64,000 nucleotides of DNA, from NCBI GenBank assembly GCA_963825575.1, contig CAWGUB010000021.1:62001-126000 (forward strand), written 5' to 3'. A program made the translations under genes and the position numbers. Each line of letters begins with the position of its first letter. Position 1 is the stretch's first letter. Under the pieces are notes generated by a model. The model had not been told where the DNA came from. It did not search any database and worked only from the letters and a program-made list of their open reading frames with translations. The DNA is from JAFDBW01 sp963825575 (GTDB lineage: Bacteria; Desulfobacterota; Desulfuromonadia; Desulfuromonadales; BM103). Positions 26,262 through 35,915 of the stretch are shown one piece after another.

Positions 26262-26846
26262 ATGTCTATTGATCGGACTAATCCACGCAATCCCACCGCA
26301 GATATCGACAGCATGTTCATCGACCGCTGGTCGCCGCGGGCGTTTGAGCCGACCCCTTTGACCCAGGTCCAGATCGACAGTCTGTTCGAGGCGGCACGCT
26401 GGGCACCTTCATGCTTCAATGCGCAGCCGTGGCTGTTTATCTATGCCGCCAGCGCAGCGGACCGGCAGCGATTCATGCCGGCACTGGTGGAAGGAAACCA
26501 GGCCTGGGTCAAAAACGCTTCCTTGATTATCTACCTGCTGTGCCGCCGGAATTTCAGCCATAACGATAAAGAGAACCGGCACGCAGCCTTCGATGCCGGC
26601 GCGGCATGGATGTCGCTGGCCCTCCAGGCCCGAAAACTTGGCCTGTATGCTCATGCCATGGCCGGTTTCAGCCGGGAAAAGGCTTATGAAATCCTGAATG
26701 CTCCGGCCGAAGAGTACGACATCATGGCTGCTGTCGCGGTCGGCTATCGTACTGAGCCCGGCATCCTGCCTGAGCAGGTTGCCGCCAGTGAAAAACCGAG
26801 TGATCGCAAGGCCCGTGAAGAAGTTGTCCGGGAGGGTTCTTTCTGA
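26262..26846 (+). CDS. Nitroreductase family protein
   Basis: 194 residues. FMN-site motif RWSPRAFEP near the N-terminus, AARWAPSCFNAQPWLFIY (about 45-62), then DAGAAWMSLALQARKLGLYAHAMAGF and a C-terminal VAVGYRTEPGILPE. This is the layout of NfnB/NfsB-like FMN oxidoreductases that form homodimers and reduce nitro compounds or quinones with NAD(P)H; the natural substrate is unknown. It starts 12 bases after amrS with AAGGAAG upstream, so it is probably co-transcribed. Confidence 0.88.
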   Translation: MSIDRTNPRNPTADIDSMFIDRWSPRAFEPTPLTQVQIDSLFEAARWAPSCFNAQPWLFIYAASAADRQRFMPALVEGNQAWVKNASLIIYLLCRRNFSHNDKENRHAAFDAGAAWMSLALQARKLGLYAHAMAGFSREKAYEILNAPAEEYDIMAAVAVGYRTEPGILPEQVAASEKPSDRKAREEVVREGSF

Positions 26847-26873
26847 GAGTCGAACTGGCGTGTTTTGTCACCC

Positions 26874-26897
26874 GATGACACCCAAAATTGTGTCATC
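26874..26897. other. Hairpin downstream of nitroreductase gene
   Basis: GATGACAC/GTGTCATC perfect 8-bp inverted repeat with an 8-base loop and no T-run. Possibly an RNA-stability element or a protein-binding site. Confidence 0.3.
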
Positions 26898-27004
26898 TGA
26901 ACCTGGCATGCAGCATGTCTGGACAGGCATATAACCCTGACTTCCTGGAAAATATAAATCCTGCATAAATACAGCATGATCATTTATTTAGATCGGATAA
27001 AAAT

Positions 27005-27030
27005 AGCCCGCAGTTTCGCAACTGCGGGCT
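27005..27030. terminator. Bidirectional intrinsic terminator
   Basis: AGCCCGCAGTT (27005-27015) pairs with AACTGCGGGCT (27020-27030) around TCGC, with TTTA on the plus side and a TATTTTTATCC stretch on the minus side. It serves the convergent nitroreductase and response-regulator genes. Confidence 0.8.
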
Positions 27031-27129
27031 TTAAAGTGCGGCATAACATTACATTTGAAGGCATTGCCGCATAATGCTCTCCAGATTATAGGCATCATCA
27101 GGTTTTTCGTTACAACGTCGGCCGCCTGC

Positions 27130-27747
27130 TTAAAGATTAAGAGGGTCTGCCAGTTTAATGGGTTGATTGCGCCGGTCAGGTCCGCAATATTCACTGGCCT
27201 GATTCGATCTGACGGAGTCTCGGCCAACCACGGCAATTCCATCCTGACGTCTGAAGCAGAGGATCTCATGCTCGTTGACCAATTCGTTTAGAGTCTGCGC
27301 ATCGACCACGTCGATCCCCCCTGACCTAAAAAGCACCTGTATCATCGTTTCTTCCTGTTGCCGTATCTTGATAGCCTTTTTGATCGCGTAGTGAATATCT
27401 TCGCAGCGGAACGGTTTCCTGAGCAGCTGGTCACAGCCGGTTTCGAAGTATGTCAGTTCACAGACAGATGACCCCCAAGCGCTCGTGACAATTACCGGGA
27501 TGGCCTTTAAATCCGGGTTTCTCCGGACCTGTTCACAAACATTACGACCTCCCGATCGAGGTAATAAGTCGTCGGTTATGATCACATCAGGTCGTTCGGC
27601 CAGGGCCATGCGGTAGCCATCATCTGCGTCCTCTGCAAAGAGTAATTCATTGTATTCCCCTGCCAAGATTGTCGCCATGAGTTGACGGACCGTCTCCATT
27701 GTCTCTATGACTAAAACTTTCAGGGTGCTGTTCATCACTTCAGCCAT
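27130..27747 (-). CDS. Response regulator: receiver fused to GSU3473-like domain
   Basis: 205 residues. A receiver domain (about 5-125) has the phospho-acceptor Asp in DVIITDDLLP, the switch Thr/Ser in VIVTSAWG and the conserved Lys in LLRKPF. After a linker, the last 65 residues (MIQVLFRSGGIDVVDAQTL and then CGPDRR) resemble the stand-alone GSU3473 family of small Geobacter proteins, which end in Y-x-G-x-(D/E)RR. There is no DNA-binding domain. GGAG 6 bases before ATG 27747 selects that start over ATGs at 27777 and 27735. No kinase gene is adjacent. Confidence 0.75.
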   Translation of the reverse strand: MAEVMNSTLKVLVIETMETVRQLMATILAGEYNELLFAEDADDGYRMALAERPDVIITDDLLPRSGGRNVCEQVRRNPDLKAIPVIVTSAWGSSVCELTYFETGCDQLLRKPFRCEDIHYAIKKAIKIRQQEETMIQVLFRSGGIDVVDAQTLNELVNEHEILCFRRQDGIAVVGRDSVRSNQASEYCGPDRRNQPIKLADPLNL

Positions 27748-28062
27748 ACTCGCTCCATGCGCTAAAAAATGATCCAAACTTAAAGTCCATGTGGCCGGTC
27801 TGTCAGCATCGACGCCTGTGAAGGATTATACAGGTTTGAATAAGGTGGACAATTGTCACAAATAACAATACGGAGGAGAAATGGAGGTTTTTTTGCGCTC
27901 AGAACACTTTAGTCAGAGCGCTTGAAGGTAAAGAGTAGAGGGAGGTCTATCACAGAAGTCTCATTATTGTAATATACTTATGTATAATTAATATTAACTA
28001 TATATAGTTATAAGTTTTATGTGGAGCAAAATCACGCTTGTCACTCTGTTTGAATGCAAAAA
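27748..28062. other. AT-rich spacer upstream of response regulator
   Basis: No gene seen. Contains the palindrome GACAATTGTC (27848-27857) and a 60-base, almost pure A/T stretch around 27961-28020, likely a flexible promoter region for the leftward response-regulator gene. Confidence 0.4.
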
Positions 28063-30054
28063 TTAACTGTTCGCCTCCGGTATCGATTGTCCGTGCAGGA
28101 ACGCCTTGGCATTATTGAACTTCTCTGCTTCACCGAGGAGCATCAAGGTGTCTCCAATCTCCAGACGCAATTCGGCAGAGGGGCTGTAGATAACCCGTTC
28201 ACTGCGTACGACTCCCATGACGGTCGTTCCGGTTGCTGCCCGGAAATTGAGTTCGGCGAGGGTTTTGCCAATGTGGGGAGAACCATCGGGTACGGCCTGG
28301 ATTTCAATTTCACCACCTTCGAGCACGGAGAGATAGCCGGTCAGGTTGGAGGTCTGGTTGTCGAGTTTCTGGTAGCGGCGTCGATGTTCGTCACGTAATG
28401 CAGAAAGGATTTTCAGGACCCGGCCCTCCGGGACCTGGAATTCTTTCAACAGGAATGCGGCCATTTCAATGCCTGCACCGAATTCATCTGTGATGATATC
28501 GTTGGCGCCGGCTTTCATTAGCGGTTCGATGTTGGTCACGTAATGGGTGCGTGCCAGGATGTAAAGGCCTGGGTTCAATTCCCTGGCCGTTGGTACGGCT
28601 CGGGCGAGAGCGGAAGGGTCGTTGATGGCCAGCACCATGGCGCGTGCTCTGTGGATGCCTGCGCCTTCGAGAACAGTCGGTGCTGTTGCGTCGCCGTGAA
28701 TAATGATCTCGCCGGATTTCCGTGCCTTGCGGACCACCTCGCCGTTCATTTCGATGTGGATATAGGGCAGGCGCATTTCGCGCAGGGAACGGGCAACATT
28801 TCTGCCGGAGAGGCCATAGCCGGCAATGATGACATGGCCTTCCAGATTGGCGGTGCGCTCGTGATCACCACTGACCGGATTCGAGTCGCGCCAGCCGAAT
28901 AATCCGGCCAGGCGCAGCGACATGGGCTGGGCCAGGCGGAACATCAACGGCGTCAACATCATGGAGATGGCAATGATCGACAGGGTCAGTTGATAGGTCT
29001 GGATCGGAATCAGATCAAGAGTGCGGGCCTGGGCCATAAGAATGAATGAAAACTCGCCGACCTGAAAAGTCATCAACCCGGCGACCAGGGCCGTTCGCGG
29101 GGGGTATCTGGAAGCGATGCCAGCGAGGGTGCCGGCAATCGTTTTGGCCAGGCTCAAAAGGATAATGCCGATCAGAACTGCCCACCAGTTGCTGATCCAC
29201 AGGCGAATGTCCACCAGCATGCCGACCGAGATGAAGAACACCGCCAAAAAAACATCACGAAACGGAATGATGTCGGCCATAACCTGGTGAGACGAGTCAG
29301 ATTCAGCCAGGGCCAGGCCGGCGAGAAAAGCGCCGAGGGCCAGGGATAGCCCGGCGTGCGCGGTAACCCATGCCGTGCCCAGAACCAGGGCCAGAATGGT
29401 CAGCCGGAAAAGTTCCGGTGCACGGGTCTTGAGAATCCCGCGAAGCAGCGGTTTCAGCAGATGCCTGACGAAGAGGTACAGACCACCGAGAATCAGAGCC
29501 GACTTGCCGATGGCCCAGAGTGAGAAGCCACCGGATTGGGATCCCAACAATGGCAAGGCGACGATGAAAAATATGACACAGATGTCCTGGAAGAGCAGGA
29601 TGCTGAGGGCTATGCGACCATGAGCAGAATCGATTTCGCCGCGTTCGAGTAGAAGTTTCAGGACGATCGCTGTTGACGAGAGAGCCATTGCCATGCCGAG
29701 TACCATGGCTGCCACGGGAGGTTCGCCGAGCAGGTAGGTACCGGTGGCCACCGCAATGCAGGTTGCAACGACCTGGGTGGTACCGGCTGACAGGAGCAGG
29801 TTTTTGAGGCTGATGATCCGTTTGTAGGAGAATTCGAGGCCGATGGTGAAGAGCAGCAGCACGACGCCGATCTCGGCAACCATTTCAACTTCATGGACGC
29901 CTTTGATCAGGTGCAACCCATAAGGGCCGACCAGCAGGCCTGTGGTCAGGTAACCGACGATCGGTGACTGGCGCAGCAGGCTGAACAACCAAGCGTTAAG
30001 AAGCGCGAGGCCGAGTAATATCAGAACATCTTGCATAGCGGTCAGATCATGCAT
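28063..30054 (-). CDS. Kef-type monovalent cation:proton antiporter (CPA2) with RCK domains
   Basis: 663 residues. About 12 membrane spans (1-390) have the CPA2 hallmarks IVGYLTTGLLVGPYGL, LLLFTIGLEFS, ALSSTAIVLKLL and LSILLFQDICVI. A TrkA-N/RCK nucleotide-binding domain follows (about 410-530; HVIIAGYGLSGRNVARSL, IIHGDA) and a TrkA-C domain (about 575-655; IGKTLAELNF). It exchanges K+ or Na+ for protons under control of NAD(H) or another ligand. A glutathione-gated KefB/KefC function cannot be claimed. The ATG lacks a clear ribosome site; an in-frame ATG lies six codons downstream. Confidence 0.9.
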   Translation of the reverse strand: MHDLTAMQDVLILLGLALLNAWLFSLLRQSPIVGYLTTGLLVGPYGLHLIKGVHEVEMVAEIGVVLLLFTIGLEFSYKRIISLKNLLLSAGTTQVVATCIAVATGTYLLGEPPVAAMVLGMAMALSSTAIVLKLLLERGEIDSAHGRIALSILLFQDICVIFFIVALPLLGSQSGGFSLWAIGKSALILGGLYLFVRHLLKPLLRGILKTRAPELFRLTILALVLGTAWVTAHAGLSLALGAFLAGLALAESDSSHQVMADIIPFRDVFLAVFFISVGMLVDIRLWISNWWAVLIGIILLSLAKTIAGTLAGIASRYPPRTALVAGLMTFQVGEFSFILMAQARTLDLIPIQTYQLTLSIIAISMMLTPLMFRLAQPMSLRLAGLFGWRDSNPVSGDHERTANLEGHVIIAGYGLSGRNVARSLREMRLPYIHIEMNGEVVRKARKSGEIIIHGDATAPTVLEGAGIHRARAMVLAINDPSALARAVPTARELNPGLYILARTHYVTNIEPLMKAGANDIITDEFGAGIEMAAFLLKEFQVPEGRVLKILSALRDEHRRRYQKLDNQTSNLTGYLSVLEGGEIEIQAVPDGSPHIGKTLAELNFRAATGTTVMGVVRSERVIYSPSAELRLEIGDTLMLLGEAEKFNNAKAFLHGQSIPEANS

Positions 30055-30129
30055 GGTCTTGTAATATTAAAGTATCCAGTATCCAGGATTCAGAATGCTG
30101 AGGGTTGCAGGTTTAATCTCTGACCCTTG

Positions 30130-31452
30130 TTACTTTTTACTTTTGCCCTTTCCCGGTTTTTGAGTTTTGAGCCATTCCTGTCTTTCTTTAATCGTCTTTT
30201 CGTAGCCAGTGTCTTTTGGGCGGTAAAATATTGTACCGTCGATCTGCTCAGGCAGATGGGACTGGGTGACAACGGCGTCAGCGTGATTGTGAGCGTATTG
30301 ATACCCTTTGCCGTAACCCAATTCTTTCATCAACCCGGTCGGTGCGTTACGGATATGCAGCGGCACGGGCAGGGCGCCGCTTGCGCGAACCTCTTTCTGT
30401 GCTTCGCCTATGGCGACATAGGCGGCGTTGCTCTTCGGTGCCGTGGCCAGGTAGGTGACGGCCTGAGCCAGGGGGATGCGCCCCTCGGGCATGCCGACGA
30501 AGTGGACGGCCTGCTGCGTGGACATGGCGATCTGCAGGGCTCGCGGGTCGGCGTTACCGATGTCTTCTGCAGCGAAAATCACCATGCGTCGGACGATGAA
30601 TAACGGATCTTCACCGGCTTCAATCATCCGGGCCAGCCAGTAGATAGCGGCATCCGGATCCGAGCCACGCATGCTTTTGATGAATGCTGAAATAACATTG
30701 TAATGCTCTTCTGCGCCCTTGTCGTAGACCAGGGGGGCCCGTTGCAGCGCCTCCAGGACGTTGTCCGGGGTGATCAGGGCTCCCTTGCACAGGTTGGCAG
30801 CGACTTCAAGGGTATTGAGGGCGATGCGGGCATCGCCGTGAGCCTGTTCTGCCAGAAGCTCTAGCGCGGCGTCGTCTGCGGCCAGCTTGCGACGCCTCAA
30901 CTCCTGGTCAGTCTCCAGGGCTCGCTCCATGAGCGTTCTGATATCTGCAGGCTCCAGCGGTTCCAGGACAAAAACCCTGGAGCGAGAGAGCAGGGCAGAA
31001 TTGACTTCGAAAGAGGGGTTCTCCGTTGTGGCGCCGATCAGGATAATGTCGCCGTTCTCGACCCAGGGCAGAAGCGCATCCTGCTGGGCCTTGTTGAACC
31101 GGTGGATCTCGTCGATAAAGAGCAGGGTCCGTCGACCGTAGTAGTCGCGCTCCTGCTTTGCTTTTGCGGTAATCTCACGAACCTCCTTGACGCCTTGGAG
31201 GACCGCGCTGAAAGCCGCAAATTCACACCTGGTCGTGTTGGCGATCACGCGAGCGAGGGTGGTTTTTCCCGTGCCGGGTGGGCCCCAGAAGATAGCCGAG
31301 GTGAGATGGTCGGTCTCGATCAGACGGCGCAAGATGTTGTCCGGTCCGAGCAGATGCTGTTGGCCAACCATGTCATCGAGTTGTTGCGGACGCACTCGTT
31401 CTGCGAGAGGAGACGGAGCTTTTGCGGATGCCGATGAAGAGAAAAGATCCAT
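30130..31452 (-). CDS. rarA: Replication-associated recombination protein A
   Basis: 440 residues, AAA+ ATPase of the RarA/MgsA/WRNIP1 family. VRPQQLDDMVGQQHLLGP at the N-terminus, Walker A WGPPGTGKTTLAR (about 55-67), Walker B LLFIDEIHRF, sensor 1 IGATTENPSF, and the C-terminal MgsA domain with RGSDPDAAIYWLARM and DPLFIVRRMVIFAAEDIGNADPRAL. It acts at stalled replication forks. Separated from the antiporter gene by 75 bases on the same strand. Confidence 0.95.
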   Translation of the reverse strand: MDLFSSSASAKAPSPLAERVRPQQLDDMVGQQHLLGPDNILRRLIETDHLTSAIFWGPPGTGKTTLARVIANTTRCEFAAFSAVLQGVKEVREITAKAKQERDYYGRRTLLFIDEIHRFNKAQQDALLPWVENGDIILIGATTENPSFEVNSALLSRSRVFVLEPLEPADIRTLMERALETDQELRRRKLAADDAALELLAEQAHGDARIALNTLEVAANLCKGALITPDNVLEALQRAPLVYDKGAEEHYNVISAFIKSMRGSDPDAAIYWLARMIEAGEDPLFIVRRMVIFAAEDIGNADPRALQIAMSTQQAVHFVGMPEGRIPLAQAVTYLATAPKSNAAYVAIGEAQKEVRASGALPVPLHIRNAPTGLMKELGYGKGYQYAHNHADAVVTQSHLPEQIDGTIFYRPKDTGYEKTIKERQEWLKTQKPGKGKSKK

Positions 31453-31691
31453 GTCCAGAACCGTTGCGCGTGGTGTGTGACGCGCGGCACGTCTAAGTGT
31501 CTCGCCTTGCAGAAGTGGCAGGCGTCAGGCGGCAGATTTCTGTCCCCTATATCAGCCCCATCGGAGGTTTGTCAACAGGCTAACATACCCCTGTTGTTCT
31601 CACAAGCGAATGATCGTGTAAGTGCCTGATTGCCATAGACTTTGACGATTCGTTGTGGTAAAGTCGCTGCGTTTCTGAGGAAGGGCAAGTT

Positions 31692-32546
31692 ATGAAGCGA
31701 ATCGGTATTTTTGCCAAACGACATCACAAGGACGCGGTCCGCCTTGCAGAAGAAGTCATTGCCTGGCTGGTCGAGCGGAACATAGAGGTCTTTGTTGATG
31801 AGCCTCTGGCAGATGCCATGGTCGGTGTTTCAGGCTATCCAGGCCAGGCGATCCCACCGCTGGTCGACATGGTTATTGTCCTGGGTGGTGATGGGACATT
31901 GCTTTCCGTTGCCCGCCTGGTTGGCGACCTGCGCACGCCAATTCTGGGAGTCAACCTGGGCAGTCTCGGATTCCTCACTGAAATCACCCAGCCGGAGCTT
32001 TTCCCTATTCTGGAGCAGGTTGTCAAGGGAAATTTCAACGTTTCCGAACGGATGCGTCTGCTGGCGGTGATCCGGCGCCAGGGCAAGGATGTGGCACGCT
32101 ACCGAGTGTTAAACGACGTGGTTATCAACAAAGGAGCCTTGTCCCGTATCATCGATATGGAAACCTGGGTTGATGATGATTATCTGACCACCTTCAAGGC
32201 AGACGGCCTGATCGTTTCGACGCCGACCGGTTCGACTGGTTACAACCTGGCAGCGGGGGGGCCGATTATCTATCCCGGCAACCACTGCCATGTGATTTCA
32301 CCAATCTGTCCGCATACTTTGACAAACCGGCCGATTGTCGTCTCAGATGAAGCGACGATTCGCATCGAAGTCAAGTCCCAGGACCAGGATGTGGTCTTCA
32401 CTGCCGACGGACAGGAAGGGATGCCCCTGCAGTGCGGCGATGTCGTGGAACTGCGCAAGTCGAACCATTGCACGCTGCTGATCAAGAGCCCGAACAAGGA
32501 TTACTTCCAGGTGCTGCGGACCAAACTGCGGTGGGGGGAAAGATAG
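31692..32546 (+). CDS. nadK: NAD kinase
   Basis: 284 residues. The NAD-kinase GGDGT motif appears in VIVLGGDGTLLSVAR (about 62-76), with NLGSLGFLTEI, the central LNDVVINKGALSRI, DGLIVSTPTGSTGYNLAAGGPI and PICPHTLTNRP. Phosphorylates NAD to NADP in the cytoplasm. GAGGAAGGGC stands before ATG 31692. First gene of a plus-strand group with recN. Confidence 0.96.
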   Translation: MKRIGIFAKRHHKDAVRLAEEVIAWLVERNIEVFVDEPLADAMVGVSGYPGQAIPPLVDMVIVLGGDGTLLSVARLVGDLRTPILGVNLGSLGFLTEITQPELFPILEQVVKGNFNVSERMRLLAVIRRQGKDVARYRVLNDVVINKGALSRIIDMETWVDDDYLTTFKADGLIVSTPTGSTGYNLAAGGPIIYPGNHCHVISPICPHTLTNRPIVVSDEATIRIEVKSQDQDVVFTADGQEGMPLQCGDVVELRKSNHCTLLIKSPNKDYFQVLRTKLRWGER

Positions 32547-32703
32547 AATCGGGACGAGGAACGCGGAACGCGAAAACCTTGAAGTTCGTTATTTCATTGT
32601 GTTCTGAAGATTTGATTACCATTCCTTTTTTGATACTGACTCATATTGACGATGAAATTACATTCTGTGGTTCAACAGTTGCTGTGGTTTTTGATTCTAT
32701 CTC

Positions 32704-32729
32704 GTCACGCGTCACGCGTCACGCGTCAC
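32704..32729. repeat. Heptanucleotide tandem repeat GTCACGC, about 3.7 copies
   Basis: Four successive units starting at 32704, 32711, 32718 and 32725 (the last incomplete), ending 7 bases before the recN start. Copy-number change could alter the distance or structure around the recN ribosome site. Confidence 0.8.
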
Positions 32730-32736
32730 TGATCTT

Positions 32737-34404
32737 ATGCTCCTCAACCTGACCATCACCAATTTTGCCATCATCGATCGCCTTGAAGTCCAGTTTGACG
32801 AGGGCTTCAATGTCCTGACCGGCGAGACCGGTGCGGGCAAATCGATTATCCTCGATGCGGTTGGCCTGCTGCTGGGAGACCGAGCCCATCCCGATCTGGT
32901 CCGGGCCGGTGCCGATGAGGCGACGGTCCAGGCCCTGTTTGATCTGTCCGGACAGGATGCCGTCCGACAGGCCTTTGTCGAGGCCGGTTTTCCCGTTGGC
33001 GACGAGCTCGTGTTGCGGCGGATTGTGCAGAGTGGTGGTCGCAGCAGGGCCTACATCAACGGCAGCCTAGCCACTCTGGCACAGTTGCAGCCTCTGACCG
33101 AGCAACTGGTAACGGTCTGCGGTCAACATGAACACCAGCATCTCCTGCGGCGTAATGTCCATCTGGCAATTCTTGACCGGTTCGGCTCACTCGATGATCA
33201 GGTGAAGACTTATCGCGAGTCATACCAGAGGATGCAGAGCGTTGCGCGGCAGCTGGAAAAGCTTGAGGATGCCGAACGGGATCGCGAGCAGCGGCTCGAT
33301 TTTCTGCAGCATCAGTCTACGGAAATTGCCGCTGCGGGGTTGTCCGTTGAAGAGGAGCAGGAGCTCCTCGCGGAACGCCTGTTGTTACAGAACGCCGAGC
33401 GACTGGCAGCCGTTACTCGAGGCGGCTATGACGCCCTTTACGACGGCGACGGCTCGGTCTGTGAAGTATTGGGTGCCCTGTCGGTGGAATTGCAGGCTGT
33501 TGCAGAGGTTGATAAAAAGCTGACGGACATTTCAGAGACTGTACAGCGAAACCTTTTTGAGCTTGAAGACATTGCCGTACAATTGCGCTCTTACCTGGCC
33601 AATGTCTCATTCGAACCTGACCGCATTGATGCGGTCGAAGAGCGGCTCAGTCTTCTGAATCGGTTGAAACGCAAGTACGCGCCAACAATCGTTGAGATTC
33701 TGGAGCTCAAGGAAAGCTACGATCAGGAGCTCAGCCAGCTTGAGAATGCCGGTGAAACCCGCATCTGCCTGGTTGAGGAACTGGCCGCTGTGAGGCGTGA
33801 GACCGATTCGCTGGGGCAGGCTCTTTCCGATGAGCGGAGCGATGTCGCGGTGACACTGGCCACGGCGCTGATAGCCGAGCTTGACGACCTGGCCATGTCC
33901 GGGGCTGCATTTGAAGTCTCCTTCACAGCGTTGGAACAAGCTGGCCCGGATGGTCTCGAACGACTTGAGTTCATGGTCAGCCTCAATCCGGGAGAGCCGC
34001 TCATGCCTCTGGCCAAAGTCGCGTCCGGAGGTGAATTGTCGCGATTGATGCTCGCTCTCAAACGGATCGCTCCGGACGCCGGACTGGTGCCGACAATTAT
34101 CTTCGACGAAGTGGATGCCGGGATTGGAGGTGCCGCCGCTACGGCTGTCGGACGAAAGCTCCATTCGGTAAGCTCTTCCGCTCAGGTCCTCTGCGTTACA
34201 CATCTGCCACAGGTTGCTGCCTATGCCAACCACCACCATCGTGTCATCAAGCAAGAAAGGGATGGACGGACCATGGCAGTGATGGAATTGCTCATCGGTG
34301 ATGACAGGGTCAAGGAAATGGCTCGTATGCTCGGAGGAGCGCAGGTGACGGAACAGACCATCCTGCACGCAAGGGAATTGCTCGCCTTTTCGGCAGAAGG
34401 CTGA
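32737..34404 (+). CDS. recN: DNA repair protein RecN
   Basis: 555 residues, SMC-like. Walker A FNVLTGETGAGKSIILDAV (about 25-43), the GGRSRAYING segment, a long coiled-coil middle, the ABC signature VASGGELSRLMLALK and Walker B PTIIFDEVDAGIGG, then VTHLPQVAA. It acts in double-strand-break repair. The ATG has no clear ribosome site; the DNA just before it is the GTCACGC tandem repeat. Confidence 0.96.
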   Translation: MLLNLTITNFAIIDRLEVQFDEGFNVLTGETGAGKSIILDAVGLLLGDRAHPDLVRAGADEATVQALFDLSGQDAVRQAFVEAGFPVGDELVLRRIVQSGGRSRAYINGSLATLAQLQPLTEQLVTVCGQHEHQHLLRRNVHLAILDRFGSLDDQVKTYRESYQRMQSVARQLEKLEDAERDREQRLDFLQHQSTEIAAAGLSVEEEQELLAERLLLQNAERLAAVTRGGYDALYDGDGSVCEVLGALSVELQAVAEVDKKLTDISETVQRNLFELEDIAVQLRSYLANVSFEPDRIDAVEERLSLLNRLKRKYAPTIVEILELKESYDQELSQLENAGETRICLVEELAAVRRETDSLGQALSDERSDVAVTLATALIAELDDLAMSGAAFEVSFTALEQAGPDGLERLEFMVSLNPGEPLMPLAKVASGGELSRLMLALKRIAPDAGLVPTIIFDEVDAGIGGAAATAVGRKLHSVSSSAQVLCVTHLPQVAAYANHHHRVIKQERDGRTMAVMELLIGDDRVKEMARMLGGAQVTEQTILHARELLAFSAEG

Positions 34405-34432
34405 TGAGTCTGCCGACTGTACTGGAGGAACC

Positions 34433-34891
34433 ATGATTCGCAAGGCTATTTTACAGGACGCACGCCAGATCCATCGACTGTTGCTTACTTATGCCAAGGA
34501 TGGCCTGGTCCTTTCTCGCTCACTAATGGAGATTTTTGAGGCAATCCGGGATTTTTATGTATTCGTCGATGAAGAGCGGGTCGTCGGGGCAGCGGCACTG
34601 AATATCTGTTGGGAAGACCTCGCCGAGGTCCGCTCCCTGGTGGTCGAGGAAAATTTTTCCGGGCGTGGAATCGGCAAACACCTCGTCGAAGCGTGTCTTG
34701 CTGAGGCCCGTCAGTTAGGAATCGGCAGGGTTTTTGCATTAACTTACCAGCAGGTGTTCTTCGAAAAGCTTGGTTTTGCGGTGATTGAGAAATCGGAGCT
34801 CCCGCAGAAGATCTGGGGTGACTGTATCAAGTGTGCAAAATTTCCCGAGTGCGATGAAATTGCCCTGTGCATTTCTCTTCAGACGGGATGA
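34433..34891 (+). CDS. GNAT acetyltransferase of the short N-acetylglutamate synthase type
   Basis: 152 residues, a single GNAT domain. The acetyl-CoA site is in VRSLVVEENFSGRGIGKHLVEACL (Q/RxxGxG/A-type loop), followed by FALTYQQVFFEKLGF. The C-terminus KIWGDCIKCAKFPECDEIAL is the cysteine-containing tail seen in short ArgA-like synthases, which make N-acetylglutamate for arginine synthesis. A good GGAGG site precedes ATG 34433. argJ lies about 8 kb downstream. The argA role is likely but not proven, so no symbol is given. Confidence 0.8.
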   Translation: MIRKAILQDARQIHRLLLTYAKDGLVLSRSLMEIFEAIRDFYVFVDEERVVGAAALNICWEDLAEVRSLVVEENFSGRGIGKHLVEACLAEARQLGIGRVFALTYQQVFFEKLGFAVIEKSELPQKIWGDCIKCAKFPECDEIALCISLQTG

Positions 34892-35016
34892 TTGGTGCTC
34901 AAAGTTGGTGTATTTCCTGGGGATTTGCTGTTTAATCTTGACAGTTAGCTCACCAATCCTTTATTAATTAGCGGCAGAATCTGGTAACTGTCAGGTTTCT
35001 TTGGAGGTTTCAAATC

Positions 35017-35889
35017 TTGTCTGAAAAACGTTTTACCATATTGGTTATACCCGAAGGCTCGCACCAGGTGCGCCGTTTTGGTGTGCGCCTGTCCGTACTT
35101 AAAGGCATAGCCGCTGCCGCCGTGGTAGTGGTCCTGGGGCTTGCAGGGTTGATTGCTGACTATGTTTTGACCAACCTCGACCGCCACGAGTTTGCACGTT
35201 TGCAGGTTGAAAACCTCTCGCAGCGTGAAGAGCTGCACAGACTGGTGGTCAAACTGGAAGAACTGCGCCAGGAGATTGTCGTGTTGGCACAGAATGATGC
35301 CAAAGTGCGTGTCATGGCCAAACTGTCGGCTCCGAAAAGTGACAGCATGGTCGGTGTCGGTGGCCCCGCCACTCAGGAAGATGTCAATCGCGAATTCAGT
35401 GATATCCAGCAACGGATTGACGAAGTTCGTCGCCAGATTGATTTGCGTCGCGAAAGCCAGGAGGAAATCCAGGGGATTCTCAACGATCAGCGCTCGTTAC
35501 TGGCAGCCAAGCCTGTCGGCTGGCCTGTCAAAGGTTGGTTGACCTCCAGTTTCGGTATGCGGCGTGATCCGTTCAACGGCAGACGTAAGATGCATGAAGG
35601 CCTTGACATTGCGGCACGGACCGGAACTTCGGTGGTTGCTACGGCAGACGGGATTGTCAGCAGTGTCAAGACGGAGCCCGGTTACGGCAAGGTCGTCATC
35701 GTTGACCATGGATATGGTTACCGCACCATCTACGGTCACAACTCCAGGTACTATGTAAATGTCGGTCAGCGGGTCAGGCGCGGTGAGCGCCTTGCCGCGG
35801 TCGGCAACACCGGCCGGTCTACCGGCTCCCACGTTCATTACGAGATCCGTCTCAACGGTGTCCCTGTCAATCCCCACAAATATTTATAA
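35017..35889 (+). CDS. M23 family metallopeptidase (LytM domain)
   Basis: 290 residues. A membrane span (GIAAAAVVVVLGLAGLIADYVL, about 30-51) is followed by a periplasmic coiled coil (about 55-165) and a LytM domain with MHEGLDIAARTG (H-x3-D zinc motif), GYGYRTIYGH and SHVHYEIRLNG (HxH). It cleaves or, with partners, activates cleavage of peptidoglycan cross-bridges. The start is TTG 35017, selected by GGAGG nine bases upstream; no ATG lies nearby in frame. A terminator follows. Confidence 0.9.
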   Translation: MSEKRFTILVIPEGSHQVRRFGVRLSVLKGIAAAAVVVVLGLAGLIADYVLTNLDRHEFARLQVENLSQREELHRLVVKLEELRQEIVVLAQNDAKVRVMAKLSAPKSDSMVGVGGPATQEDVNREFSDIQQRIDEVRRQIDLRRESQEEIQGILNDQRSLLAAKPVGWPVKGWLTSSFGMRRDPFNGRRKMHEGLDIAARTGTSVVATADGIVSSVKTEPGYGKVVIVDHGYGYRTIYGHNSRYYVNVGQRVRRGERLAAVGNTGRSTGSHVHYEIRLNGVPVNPHKYL

Positions 35890-35915
35890 CCAGAGCATTC
35901 ATATCCTTGAATCAC

